DNA of 64,000 nucleotides from NCBI RefSeq assembly GCF_027580225.2, contig NC_073356.2, positions 744,001 through 808,000 of the forward strand, given 5' to 3'. How positions within the stretch are numbered: position 1 is the first letter of the stretch; every line of letters starts with the position of its first letter. The DNA comes from Misgurnus anguillicaudatus (taxonomy: Eukaryota > Chordata > Actinopteri > Cypriniformes > Cobitidae). The notes below the pieces were generated by a model. It was given only the letters and a program-made list of their open reading frames with translations. It made no database searches and had not been told where the DNA came from. Positions 10,401 through 21,452 of this stretch are shown piece by piece. Position numbers and translations under genes: made by a program.

Positions 10401-11737
10401 TGCTACACTGTAAAAAATGTCTGTAAATTAAACAGTAAAATACCGTATAAGTGATACAGAATAAAACCGTATTTCACAAAACATGTGATAACCGTAGGAT
10501 TCACTGTGAAAAACTTTAATTAGTTTTACAGACTAAGACCTTACATTTAACAGTAAAAAACATATAAAAATATGGTTTATTGCAGTAAAATTAACAAGAT
10601 ACTGTATTACCATAAAAATGAAAAAAAAAATTCTTGAGCAATATCAGCGTAATAGATATGGCATTATGCGTTATTGGTGTAACATTAAAACTTTTAGAGA
10701 ATATATTTGTTACCAATATACTGAACCATCTGTTTATATTTTACTAAATCCTTGTTGATAGAGTTTAAAAATTTGAATAATATCAGTCTGCACTATAGTG
10801 GTCATCATGCAGGCATTTGTCATCAAGTTTCTACTTTTATCACACTAAATTTACTTTTAAGCATAAAATTACAATTATTTTCTAAACATGGACGATAAGT
10901 TTACAACTGCTGTCAAAACAAGATACAAGTCCTCAACTATTCCAGCATCCACACACATGATTTAGTAGACAAATATTCTTTCTGACGTGATGTAATCACA
11001 AGTCAAATGGATATTTTCCACCAAATTTATCCCATTAAATCTCCAGTTTGTGGTTGTTTAAGATTCATTTGAAGTCACCACTATTGTAATTAGTGTTTCC
11101 TTTAGTTAGGCATTTGTCCTTGTGCCCTTTATTGACCTAGCTCTCCTCTTTTAGCAATTGCAACAGTGCTTTATTAAGACCACTTGTTTATTGCTAGAGG
11201 GAGTAGGAAAAACTATCATGTGATCTATTGATTGCTTGTATGTCATGCATATAATTGTATATGCATAAAATTTTATAAATATTTTATGAACATAAAATGA
11301 TAAAAGAACAATAAAGATATAAAGCACAAAAAAGTAATGCTCAGTTGAAAAAATGACACTGCTTTGAACAAGACTGCTGTAATGCTTTAGTTAGTTTCTT
11401 TTTTTTGCTTCAGAGAGACATCAACACTTTGGATACAAATCTCAACGATGGTGACAGTAAATGGTAAGAAAGTTGCACAATTTTGTCATGTCACAATGCA
11501 TGATGGGAGTTATGAATGAGTTTTCTACAATCCTGGTACCCAGCATGCATTGCAGCATGAAGCTTTGTTGTTGAATGTCACCATTGTTGCGTTTCATAGG
11601 CGGATTAAAGTGTCTGTAAAGACTACGGAGAATGTACTGTAAATTTACAGTATTTTAAAGGAATGAAAGGAAATGTCTATAAACATAATGGAAATAGTAC
11701 TGGTAATCTATTTTACAGATTTTTTTACAGTGTAGCA
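10401..11737. mobile_element. DNA transposon derivative with perfect 17-bp TIR
   Basis: TGCTACACTGTAAAAAA at 10401-10417 is matched exactly by its reverse complement at 11721-11737. Subterminal blocks are rich in TTTACAG/CTGTAAA and ACCGTA. The interior is AT-rich with no transposase. The exact element border and TSD are unclear because TA or TGCTA could be either target or TIR. Confidence 0.65.
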
Positions 11738-12087
11738 TTTAAATTAGACAGTTCTGAGCTGTAAAATAGATGGTACCGAACCGTCATTTGTACAACATAA
11801 ACCTTTACAATAAATAGTTTTGAGCTGTAAAAATGGTAATGAACCATATATATTACAATGTTAACCCTTGAATTTGACAGATATAAACTGTTTTAGCAAC
11901 ATAAACATGTTAAATAGACAGTTATAAACTGTAAAAAAACATTTATAAATTTGTAAAATATACAGTACAATGGGTGCAATCCCGTAAAACCAATAACATT
12001 GCTACCGTATTTTTGACGGTAAAGATCTGGCAACCACAGCTGCCGGTTTTCTACCGTAAAATGTACGGTTTATTTTTAACAGTGTAA
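11738..12087. mobile_element. Second CTGTAAA-rich element fragment
   Basis: Directly abuts the preceding element. It contains many CTGTAAAA/TTTACAG/TACCGTA motifs and ends with TTTTTAACAGTG (12072-12083), the same kind of terminus. Probably another copy of the same family lacking its own left TIR. Confidence 0.5.
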
Positions 12088-12140
12088 AGTACTTTCCTCC
12101 ATTCCTACGTGGCCGAACGTGTCAAACTTCTCTTGGGTTC

Positions 12141-12339
12141 TGTTGTTTAGTGTAACAAAATAAACTTGTCAGGAACTCCTTATGTGTGTTTTTATTAATT
12201 ACACTTCACGCATACATAACATTGCCCTGCAGCTGTACATATCTAACACACGGTACCCAAGGGGGGCGGGACCTAATATGTAGAGAGGTCTCGTGACTAC
12301 TTAAACATATAGTGATGTCACATATGCTGATGTACTACC
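12141..12339 (-). repeat. Gypsy-1 3' LTR
   Basis: This 199-bp block is a direct repeat of 18555-18753, with eight differences counted by eye (about 4%). On the plus strand it starts TGTTGTTTAG. The element is read on the minus strand, so this is its 3' LTR. GGTTC at 12136-12140 is repeated at 18754-18758, giving a 5-bp TSD for the whole element. AATAAA occurs near 12160 on the plus strand; the coding orientation is nevertheless minus. The outermost minus-strand base differs from the 5' LTR. Confidence 0.92.
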
Positions 12340-12599
12340 TAAGGTTTATATTCCACAGCTTCAATAACATTGTGATTTCTTTTCACAATGAACATCAGTT
12401 TACTTTTCTTTAACATACTCATTTCCTAGAACAACAAAGGTATATTGGTTTTGCAACAGTAACAATATCAGAAAATTTAAATATTGCTTCAAATGTATTG
12501 CACATTAACAAAATATATTGTACATTAACGAAACAGGCATATTTAATCTAAATAAACAACTGAATAAAACAGCAATGTGCAATTCAACAGCATATTAAG

Positions 12600-13090
12600 T
12601 ACTTCAGTCCTTGAATTTTCTGTTAGGGCGGACAGTACGTCCCGATCTTGTTACATAAGGACTGTCTCTTATTTGTGCATGTGTCTGAGGGTTTGTATGA
12701 CCCATGGATGGAAAAGTGGCCTTTCAGTTTTTGTATGACACATGCTGAGGTCAAATTGTGGAGTTGATCAATCTCATACCAGCCAGAATAAGAGTCGACA
12801 AGCACCAGATATTGATGACTGTTCCAATCAAAGATGTCAGCCGCTACTGTTGACCAAGGTAGGCTCGGAACTGTATGCAGACGGAGAGGTTCTTTTTGCT
12901 GGTGTGGCTTGGTGCTGTTGCAAGTGGCACAAGATGAAATGTAAGCATCAATGTCTTTTGTCATTGTTGGCCAAAAGAATATACCACGTGCACGTCGTTT
13001 GGTAGATTCAGCTCTAGAGTGACTCCTATGTACAATCTGTGTGTATTCCAACTGGAGTGTGTCTGGGAAGACAACTTTGTGGCTTTCCAC
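12600..13090 (-). pseudogene. Gypsy-1 integrase (core plus C-terminal stub, internally deleted)
   Basis: Read on the minus strand, the frame (12623-13090) shows the zinc-binding HHCC region (two His and CATCN), then the catalytic core start AADIFDWNS and YLVLVDSYSGWYEID with the first aspartates. The second core Asp and the Glu are absent. The frame jumps to a C-terminal tail ending SGRTVRPNRKF near 12615-12650, typical of the end of Gypsy pol. An internal deletion therefore removed most of the core, and integration activity must be lost. The upstream (high-coordinate) edge is cut by the hAT element at 13091-15110. Between 12340 and 12600 there is only AT-rich 3' non-coding sequence up to the LTR. 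Confidence 0.85.
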
Positions 13091-15110
13091 TAGGGATGGG
13101 CATAATTAATCGACGATCGATAATTGATTGTTAAGAATTTTGTCGATGACGTTAATTTGTTATCAATTAATCGAATGCATTTTTTTATCTAACTCCTGTT
13201 TCACAAATACTCCGTATGCAGTGCGTTTGAGTATGTGTCAGGCGAATCCGTCAAGCACCCGATGAAGTGCGCAGCTGACCGATTATTCTGCATATAAAAA
13301 GTTCATGTGATTGACACTTTCTGTGAACACTTTTCCGCATAAACAATAGAACAAAGCATCATTTTTTTTCACAAAACAATATATTTTAGATATTATTTGA
13401 CAGACTAGTAAGTGTGGATTAAGGATGTTTAAAATCTCTAGCCTGGTGGTCAGGATCTGAATGGATCAAATCAGCAGTTTTGCAATGCTTTATTTATCTT
13501 CACATATATCATAAATAAAAATAAGCAGAGTAACTTTGCAAGTCTACCCTTCCACATTATATATTTCCTACTATGTATGTATATGATTTCCAAATAATAA
13601 ATGAGAGTATTCAACGACAAAAAGCGTCTCATATGGAAATAAATCCTCACAATATTATTATTTCTCAAAACTTTATGACAAAAATAAGCAACTGTATTCC
13701 TACAGTTATTCAAAGATGCAGACATTATTCCGCATATAATTTGAATATTATATAAAAGTATTCATTTAACGGCACGTTTCATATGGCAAATAAATATCCT
13801 CACATTAACATAACAGCATAATGAAATGAATAAACAGACAATAAAACAGGATTGAAATATAAATTGTATTATTATTACCGGAAAAAAGCAATATTGCTAA
13901 AATAATCTCTGAGGTAAATGCGTCAAAAACGCTGTTACCCGCACAATAAGTCTAAATTAGCAATAACAGCGAAAAAAGCATTATTAGGCCATGTCTCAAA
14001 ACTTTATATGACAAAATATATTTAAAAGTAATGTATACTTACAGTTATTCAAAGATGCACACATTATTCCATATTACTCCGGTTTAGGAGCACGTTTGTC
14101 TCTGGCCTCGCTCTGTTATGTAATATATTGACAGGTGCGCGTCTCCGTCTTTAAAACATATATAATTTTGTAATTACTACCTTAGTAAAATTAGCCATGA
14201 TTTTATCATTGTGAAAATGTTTTTTTTTTTTTTGCAGATAAAAAACGATTTGTATTTCCGCAATTTTACTACAAATAACATGGTTATGGTAGGCTATATT
14301 GTGGAGTTGGAGACCATAGTAAATTTGTGTCTACTGTTGTTTTACAACAAATAAAAACTAAAAGACTATGTTAGTATAATTAAACAATGGTGAATGGGGC
14401 TCACAAAACGCACGCTGTTTCACACATACTCTGTATGCGGAATAAGCCAAGTTAGCGCTGAGGTACCTGTGCATCACGGTCAGTCTACTCGGAGCGGCTG
14501 TTTTCGGCGGCGGCTGGACTGACGGTCACCATGGGTTGCGGTCGCGTCTGACCCCAAAACATGTTTTTATTTCTCAAAAAAAAAAAATCAGTAGACTGGT
14601 GCAGAAGTTTTATGCGAGTTACTAAAGTTAGTTATTTTTCACAAGGCTTTAATGCCTAATTTGTTATAATTTGCCTAATGTTAGGAAGGCTAATATCTTG
14701 CACTTTCTTCTGGCTTGAATAATTTTGAGTTACATTTTGACAAAACCTTTCAGATCTAAGTATTATGTTTTTTGTTTAATTTAATGTTAAACATGAATCT
14801 GTTTTTTGTTTTATTTTGGAACTAATGAGGTCTCTGTTTAAGAACTCTGGCTCGCATCTGAAGGTTCCGCTGCTTTAGAGAACCGAACATGCAGGCACAT
14901 ATATGTTTGAAACATAGTTTAACTGTCTGCCACAAGTTGATCTTGTAATAAAGGTCTCATTGAGGAAAAACACGCTGTATATTTGTATTCATTGCAAGTA
15001 TAAAAGTTAAATAACAAATTTTATTATAAAAATATTAATGATTAATCGATAGTCGATCGTTAATTCTCCCGACGATCGACAAAGAAAACTTAATCGAATG
15101 CCCATCCCTA
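13091..15110. mobile_element. hAT-type element with 8-bp TSD CTTTCCAC
   Basis: Both termini begin TAGGGATGGGCAT (right end inverted). CTTTCCAC lies at 13083-13090 and 15111-15118. The 2,020-bp interior has no transposase frame. Subterminal palindromes such as CGATCGA/TAATCGA occur near both ends. The internal part (13180-14470) shares long similarity with inner parts of the hAT at 26816-31359, such as the block TTTAAAATCTCTAG and GTATGCGG/GTATGCAG motifs. It sits between the RNase H and integrase parts of Gypsy-1 and is therefore younger than Gypsy-1. Confidence 0.92.
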
Positions 15111-15118
15111 CTTTCCAC

Positions 15119-15903
15119 ACAATACCATCGTCTATGACCAATTCATGTCTGTATGGGTAGAACAACTGTATTGCTGGGGGAACACTGTGCAGTTTAGCTG
15201 TCCATCCTTGTCTGATTGTGTTCACAAGCATTTGAAGCGTGTGGTCGTCTGCTGTGTGGCGTTTAAGTTCATCCATGCATGATGGTGCAATGTTGCAGAC
15301 ATTCATTACCTCAAAGGTTTTTTCCTCGTTGAACTTTTGCTGTGTGGATGCGTGTGGGGCCCGCGACAAGGTGTCTGCAATGTACATGTGTTTTCCTTTT
15401 TTGTAAACCAGTGTGATGTTGTAGCGCTGGAGCTGAAGCAACATTCTTTGGAGTCTGGCAGGAGTGCTGTGTATAGGACGTTTGATGATTGTTACTAAAG
15501 GCTGGTGGTCTGTTTCGACTGTCACTGGTTTGCCATAGATGTAATCATTGAATTTGGTGCAAGCAAAAACAACCGCAAGGAGTTCTTTTTCTGTTTGCGC
15601 ATAGCGCATTTCAGTTTGCGAGAGAACTCGTGAAGCATAAGCGAAGGGGTTTGCTGTCCTGCAGGCATATCGCACCTAAACCAAACTGTGAAGAATCACA
15701 TGTCAAGGTGACGGGCTTGTGAACGTTATAGTATGACAGGACAAGAGGGCACGTCAGGTGTTTCTTTAGGGCATTAAAAGCGTCCTGATGCTGTTGTAGC
15801 CAACACCATGCCGAGTCTTTGTGTGTTAGCTGGCGGAGCGGGGCAGTTGTGTCGCTGAGGTTGGGGATAAACTTTGCCCATATAGTTGACCATGCCGAGA
15901 AAT
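15119..15903 (-). pseudogene. Gypsy-1 RNase H and RT-RH connection
   Basis: On the minus strand the frames 15007-15675 and 15611-16006 give LTCDSSQFGLGA (RNase H catalytic Asp), a run with FAYASRVLSQTE, then YAQTEKELLAVVFACTKF with the catalytic Glu, VETDHQPLV with another Asp, and ADTLSRAPH at the end of the domain. The order is that of Ty3/Gypsy pol. A frame change near 15670 splits the domain. The sequence upstream of 15119 (lower coordinates) belongs to the inserted hAT. The domain would degrade RNA in RNA:DNA hybrids during cDNA synthesis. Confidence 0.88.
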
Positions 15904-16690
15904 CACTGAAGAGCAGTGGCGTTTCTGGGCTCTGGCATTTCACTGATGGCTTTAGTCTTTGATGGATCGGCATGTGGGCCATCGCTGCTGAAGACATGTC
16001 CCACATAGCACACTTCTTTCAGTCTGAATTTGCATTTCAGTGGATTTAGCCAGAGATTTACCTGTCTGGCCCGCTCAAGCACTCTTTTTAGGTTGTCGTC
16101 ATGCTCTTTTTTCTGTGTGTCCACCAACCAATATGTCACCTACTATTACAGCACAAGGGTATCCAGTGAAAATTTGTTCCATTGCACGTTGGAAAACTTC
16201 ACTAGCTGAGTTTATGCCAAAAGGCATTTTCAGGAATCTGTATCTTCCAAAAGGGGTGCTGAATGTTGTTAATAGTGATAACTTGTTGTCTACAGAGATT
16301 TGCCAAAATGAATTCTTTGCATCCAGCACAGAGAAGATGGTGGAATTCGATATTTGAGCAGCGACTTCTTCAACCATTCTCATTGGGTGATGGGGTCTTT
16401 GTATTGCCATGTTAACGTCTCTAGGATCTATGCAAATCCTGATGTTGTTAGACTCTTTTTTATGAGCGGTTCAGAAATGGGTGTAATGACGCCAAGATCC
16501 GTCATTCGCTAAAGCTCCTTTTTAACCCTGTCTTGCATAGCAACTGGAATGCACCTTGCCGGTCGGACGACAGGAGGGATGGTGGGGTCGATTTTCATAG
16601 AATATGTAACAGGTAGTTTACCCACCTCATCTTTAAAAAGGTCTGCATATTTGGTGAGAATTCTGTCTGTGAATTCGTCCAGACTGTATG
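15904..16690 (-). pseudogene. Gypsy-1 reverse transcriptase with damaged catalytic box
   Basis: Minus-strand frames 16509-16690, 16099-16410 and 15903-16139 together cover the RT: FTDRILTKYADLF at the start, then FSVLDAKNSFWQI with the first catalytic Asp. TPFGRYRFLKMPFGI follows, then the catalytic box, which reads VIVGDILVGG. In the family this position is normally a DD pair, so one catalytic aspartate is replaced by Gly. NLWLNPLKCKFRLKEVCYVGH (thumb region) follows. Several frame changes and stops separate the pieces. The high-coordinate side is interrupted by a solo LTR at 16691. Confidence 0.88.
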
Positions 16691-17182
16691 TGTAACGGTA
16701 CAATAAAGTGGAGGAAGCAAGCGCAGGCGATCAAAACAGATTTATTAATAATGATGGTAAAAGCAGTGAAACAAACAGAGCAAGTGACTGAGTCCAGGAT
16801 GTTGGCAATGGTGATCGAAGGTCTACGGTGGCGTGAAGAGTGTTGAGGCGTGAAGTCGGTGAAGAGTGTGATGATGGCCAATGGATGAAACCAGAAACGA
16901 ACCAAACACTCACACGGAGACGACAACACGAACACAGATCCAAACACGACGACGAGAGACGATAATCCAAGTAGTATGGCTGGAACATGAAATGAGGACC
17001 TGACAACAGGAAGAGAACTGAGTGAGTATATGTAGCTGATGGGTAATGAGGATCAGCTGGAGCAAGGCAATCATACACAGGTGACAACACTTAATCAAAC
17101 GAGCACATGGCAGAGGTGAGTGAACAAACAAACACACACACACACATGACACGGAGGAAACAGAGGATTTCCTACCGTGACA
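16691..17182 (-). mobile_element. Solo LTR of a different family, TSD GTATG
   Basis: On the plus strand it begins TGTAACGGTA and ends TACCGTGACA, nearly perfect inverted ends. GTATG occurs at 16686-16690 and at 17183-17187. Length 492 bp. On the minus strand there is AATAAA near 16745 and a TATA-like stretch near 17028, so transcription would run minus, the same as its host. It separates the protease from the RT of Gypsy-1. Confidence 0.88.
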
Positions 17183-17187
17183 GTATG

Positions 17188-17509
17188 TGCTCAGCTGGTG
17201 GATTTCTTTGTTGAGAGTTAGAAGTTCCATCTGTAGGCAGTCAGGTAAGCCCAATAGTGGCTGTGCAGAGCTTTTGATGACATAAAACAACAGGTTGTAA
17301 GTCTGACTGGCTAGGCTGCATGGTAGTGTGACTGTTCCAAGTGTGTGTAGTTCATTGCCACCATATGCTATGAGCTTTGTTGTGTTTGACACATTTAGTT
17401 CTTCCTCCTTTCGCAGGCATTGGAACGTTTGTAAATCCATTACATTACACTTGGCTCCAGTATCCATTTTTAGTTCTGCCATGTATGTGTACAGTGCTAT
17501 ACAGTTCAT
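17188..17509 (-). pseudogene. Gypsy-1 aspartic protease
   Basis: The minus-strand frame 16910-17509 contains the active-site box KMDTGAKCNVM near 17450. The flap and later region include LIAYGGNEL, and SSAQPLLGLPDC resembles the ILG/LLG motif of retroviral-type proteases. The frame continues into the solo LTR at 17182 only by accident. The start overlaps the end of the gag frame in another frame, consistent with a frameshift expression strategy or with decay. It would cleave the Gag-Pol polyprotein. Confidence 0.85.
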
Positions 17510-18426
17510 TCTTTTGTGTCAGCTTAGATATGGAATCAACCGGCGCAGCATTTACTCCATCAATAAAGAACAAATCACTTTCATCACTGTTTGTCTGGTG
17601 TGGTTCAACATTATGGACGGTTTTGCTGTAGCGTCGCTTGGTTTGTTGTGTTTCGGTGGACCTGCAGCATTTTTTTAAATGGTTCCACTTTTTGCAGCCA
17701 TTACATTGTTGACCAAATGCAGGACACTTATCTCTTTTGGCTGGATCTTCGCTACCACAATTGTTACAGTTCTTTATGGTTTGTGTTCTGTGTTTCGATT
17801 TGTAATTTCGGTGCTTTCCTGCAAACGTTTGGTGTACAGTATCGACTGAAGCAGTTGTCGTTTGGAGTGTTACTAAGTCTTTAGTATGCTGTTCAGTTTG
17901 CTCATATATCCTGCATGCTGATATGGCTTTAGTCAAAGTCAGCTCTGAATCACGTAGCAGTGATTTTCTCAGAATATCATTGTGTATTCCACAAACTATT
18001 CGGTCACGAATCAGCTCGTCTTGTAATGCACCAAATTTCCAGGTTTTTGCTTTTACTTTTAAATCGCTAATGTAAGATTCAAAAGTCTCACTGGGTATTT
18101 GGGATCTCGTGTTAAACTTGTGTCGTTCCATGGTGATGTTGACATGTGGATCACAAATCTCACGGAACTTTCTTTTTAAGCAGTCGGCGTAATAATAACG
18201 GTGTCATCTTCACCGGGTGTCCTCACCTCTTGTGCATAAACAAAGGACCGTTCACGTTCGATGGCTTTGGGACCCGCGAGGTTAAGAAATATAAAAGCTT
18301 GTGTTCGACATGGTTTGTCTCTATGAGCTGCAGCAATAAAGATGTCAAACTCTTGTTCAAAGAGACGCCAGTTTTCATGTTTTCATCATAAACGAGAGGA
18401 TCCGGTCTTCGGAATTCCCCTGCCAT
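17445..18426 (-). pseudogene. Gypsy-1 gag with nucleocapsid zinc-knuckle region
   Basis: The longest frame is 17445-18131 (228 codons); an N-terminal piece beginning MAGEFRRPDPLVYDENMKTG starts at 18426 in another frame. The central part has LQDELIRDRIVCGI and SLLRDSELTLTKAI, typical of capsid regions of this Gypsy group. The nucleocapsid part has CNNCG then CPAFGQQCNGCKKWNHLKKC. The second knuckle is intact, but the first has Asp where His is expected. Gag would package element RNA. The frame disruption near 18131 and the altered knuckle mark it as a relic. Confidence 0.87.
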
Positions 18427-18541
18427 GGCTTGCGCGTGCGATTTGTTTACATAGCTTAGCGGCTAGTAGATCACGAGTCGATTAATATGCACTGAACTTT
18501 TTAGCGAAGACAAAACTCACTTTTGCGTGCAGTCGTAGTTT

Positions 18542-18554
18542 ACTTCTGACACCA
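18542..18554 (-). promoter_or_regulatory. Gypsy-1 primer-binding site (tRNA-Leu type)
   Basis: Immediately inside the 5' LTR the minus strand reads TGGTGTCAGAAGT, complementary to the 3' end of vertebrate tRNA-Leu including its CCA. Position and length fit a minus-strand DNA primer site. The tRNA identity is from memory. Confidence 0.8.
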
Positions 18555-18753
18555 TGTTGTTCAGTGTAACAAAATAAACTTGTCAGGAAATCCTTATGTT
18601 TGTTTTTATTAATCACACTTCACACATACATAACATTGCCCTGCAGCTGTACATATCTAACACACGGTACCCGAGGGGGGCGGGACCTAATAAGTAGAGA
18701 GGTCTCGTGACTACTTAAACATATAGTGATGTCACATATGCTGATGTACTACA
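18555..18753 (-). repeat. Gypsy-1 5' LTR
   Basis: The 199-bp partner of 12141-12339. On the minus strand it runs from TGTAGTACATC to CTGAACAACA. GGTTC follows at 18754-18758, matching 12136-12140. It contains the promoter of the element on the minus strand (TATATGTTTAAG near 18715-18726). Confidence 0.92.
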
Positions 18754-18895
18754 GGTTCAACTGATTAGGTGCATTTTGGGCAGTGTTTGTGTTTAACTTA
18801 GAAAATATAATTGAAATATGTCAACTTTATTTTATAAGTTGTAACAACTCATCTCTTGTCAAAATAAATAATAGTAAATTGAAATTATTTGTAGT

Positions 18896-19168
18896 AAAAT
18901 CCTGGCTCCGGCAAGACAGCTAAATTCAGCAAACTGTAGCAGGGAGGGGTGTTACACATACACTTCTGAGTATGTAAGCATTTTATGCAGTGTTTATGCA
19001 AGTATGGGTTGTGCGTAATGTTGCCACAAGGGGTGCTATATTAGGTATAGCTAATATATGTGCTGTTCTACAGTATGTTACTGCACGTTTTTCTTGGTTC
19101 CTAAGATCTGTACCTGACCCCTTGCAACTTCCAACATGCATACAAATTTTTTTAGATTAGAATGACCA
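18896..19168. repeat. Long direct repeat, copy 1
   Basis: 273 bp that recurs at 19741-20012. By eye the only difference is one T in a T-run (near 19086-19091). It does not have TG...CA ends, is not protein-coding and matches no family I know. The neighbouring DNA differs on both sides. Confidence 0.9.
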
Positions 19169-19740
19169 CACACACTTAAAGATTTTTAGCCCAATTTTGG
19201 GCCTAATTTGCACACCTCCTTAAATGTGTCTCATAAGTAATTTGCCCCTGACCTATTATGTACCCTTATTATTTGTTTGGTGCTTGCAAAAATTGTATTG
19301 TGTCAGAATACATACCAGCTTTAAATGTCCATTAAATGAGAAAGATGAATCTAGAATCTCCAAGCAGGGGCTAAGCTGAATCTAACCAGCCAAACCTAAT
19401 GAAAAAAGCCTCAAAAGTCAGTGGGTGCCATGTTAATGGTCGTCATGCATACGAATCACCATTACCAATCCACTAACCCTGAGCATCTGACAGTGAAATG
19501 AAACATACGCCAGAGGAGTCTGTATTTTTAGCAGATGGAAAAGGCAAGATTGCCCATTTGTGGCAACAACAGAATTGTGGAATCCCTCTTTGTTCTTCTC
19601 ACCTCCTGTCAAACTGAATCTGTCTCTTCCTTTAAATCCTGGGCATGACAGTTCTTTATCATGATCCGAGCCACCTACATTTCATAGAGGAGGTGGAGAA
19701 TATCATGAACACATTCTTTATCACTCACTTCTTGCTCCAG

Positions 19741-20012
19741 AAAATCCTGGCTCCGGCAAGACAGCTAAATTCAGCAAACTGTAGCAGGGAGGGGTGTTAC
19801 ACATACACTTCTGAGTATGTAAGCATTTTATGCAGTGTTTATGCAAGTATGGGTTGTGCGTAATGTTGCCACAAGGGGTGCTATATTAGGTATAGCTAAT
19901 ATATGTGCTGTTCTACAGTATGTTACTGCACGTTTTCTTGGTTCCTAAGATCTGTACCTGACCCCTTGCAACTTCCAACATGCATACAAATTTTTTTAGA
20001 TTAGAATGACCA
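19741..20012. repeat. Long direct repeat, copy 2
   Basis: Second copy, 845 bp downstream of the first in the same orientation. The 572-bp spacer (19169-19740) is unique within the window. The near identity means a very recent duplication, gene conversion or an assembly artefact. Confidence 0.9.
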
Positions 20013-21376
20013 GACCCAAGACAATACAATTAGAACCCAATCCAATCTTATAGCTGTAATATACTTTTTCGTGTATGAGTTTGTTTCTTTTCTATGCACA
20101 TTTTACTAAAAATAACACTTCACATGAAAGTTGCTGCCTGTTCATGTAGAGCTGAAATATCTGATCACTGTACCTTCATTTTGTTCTATGACCTTTAGCG
20201 TAATGTTCACAATATTGGTTATTTACCGGAACATAATGTGGGTCTTCTAAGTCTATTAAATAGAAGCACATTTATTTTGAAAATCAGCCTTGACCTGTGC
20301 CTGTCAAGTTTTAGACATTAACCCCCTCTGTCCTCGGTCAGACTTTGAGTTCATATCCAGGCAGACTCATGATGAACTTAACTGCATACACATTAAGGGA
20401 TTTTCCAGACAGTTTTATCCGAATCAACTTATGTACATGTGCATTCAATGTACATATTCCCTGGGAAACAAACCCACAACTTTAGTGCTGCTGCTGACCA
20501 GATGAGCTTCAGGAACACAGAGACATCCAAGAGTGCATGCTGAGTACTAAAGACTGTATCATGGTAATGTGTTAGCCAAGCATTACCATCTGCGTAGCTC
20601 TTGTCCTTAGGATATTTTAATTCACATGGAAAATTCACAGGGAGAGAGAGAGAGGAGGATTGCAATTGTTTTATTACGTAAGTGACAGTGTGATTGCTGG
20701 AAAAGGTAACTTCAATAACTCAAAACTCATTTCACCATGAGCTGACTCACTCTGCAGTGGGGTCTGGCTAACATTTCTGTGTGACAATAATTCAGTATTT
20801 TAGTAATTGAGTATCCTGCAGTCTTAACCTTAGGAAACCTATGAAGGAAACTATGAATGTCATCGCTAAGTGCTGTTTGTTTAACATCTTGATGCCATCA
20901 AGCTACTAACAAAGGCAGGCGGAGTTGTGGTATTTTTAAACCTCGCTGCTTGCAGTTTGCTGTCCCGGCACCATTCACTTCAGCAATAACCACCGAAATA
21001 TCCCAACAAGAAACTTAACAAGCATCACAGGAGCTCTCTTCACAGCAAGAGTGGTACATCAAGAACATTATCCTTCATTATAAGTTGCAGGGTTTTCTTC
21101 TTTTCTACAGACTAGAGGAGATAAACAATTACAGCCCCACTGGAGTCTGAATATCTCTGTTTTAAAGGCAGGGTATCTCATTTGATTCAGAAACATTTTA
21201 GTTATACTGGTTAAAAGTCTCCTCACATCCTGATAGCAATCACTATGTTAAGTGGTTTAAAAGTTTTTGTAGAAATTTATGTCATCTGTGAAAGTCATAG
21301 CCGCAGCAAATTTGACTGCTTATGCTATCGTGTATTATGTTGTGCTATCTGTCGTTTTTCTGTGCTTTTACTGCTT
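20013..21376. other. Non-coding sequence
   Basis: No protein-like frame, RNA gene or clear repeat is seen. A GAGA-rich run lies near 20640-20656. Confidence 0.5.
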
Positions 21377-21452
21377 CTATTAATGTAAAGCTGCTTTGAA
21401 ACAATTAGCTATTGTAAAAAGCGCTATATAAATAAAATTGAATTGAAAAATT
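21377..21452 (+). mobile_element. LINE (L2/CR1-like) 3' tail fragment
   Basis: The motif AAAAAGCGCTATATAAATAA followed by AATTGAATTGAA is the 3' terminus seen in inverted form at 23495-23537 (the L2 element) and in degenerate form near 35390-35425. Only the tail is recognised, consistent with a heavily 5'-truncated insertion. Confidence 0.7.

Noticed and set aside
18896..20012. The 273-bp repeat pair as LTRs of a short retrotransposon
   Set aside because: The units do not start with TG or end with CA, there is no primer site or polypurine tract next to them, and no matching target duplication was seen.
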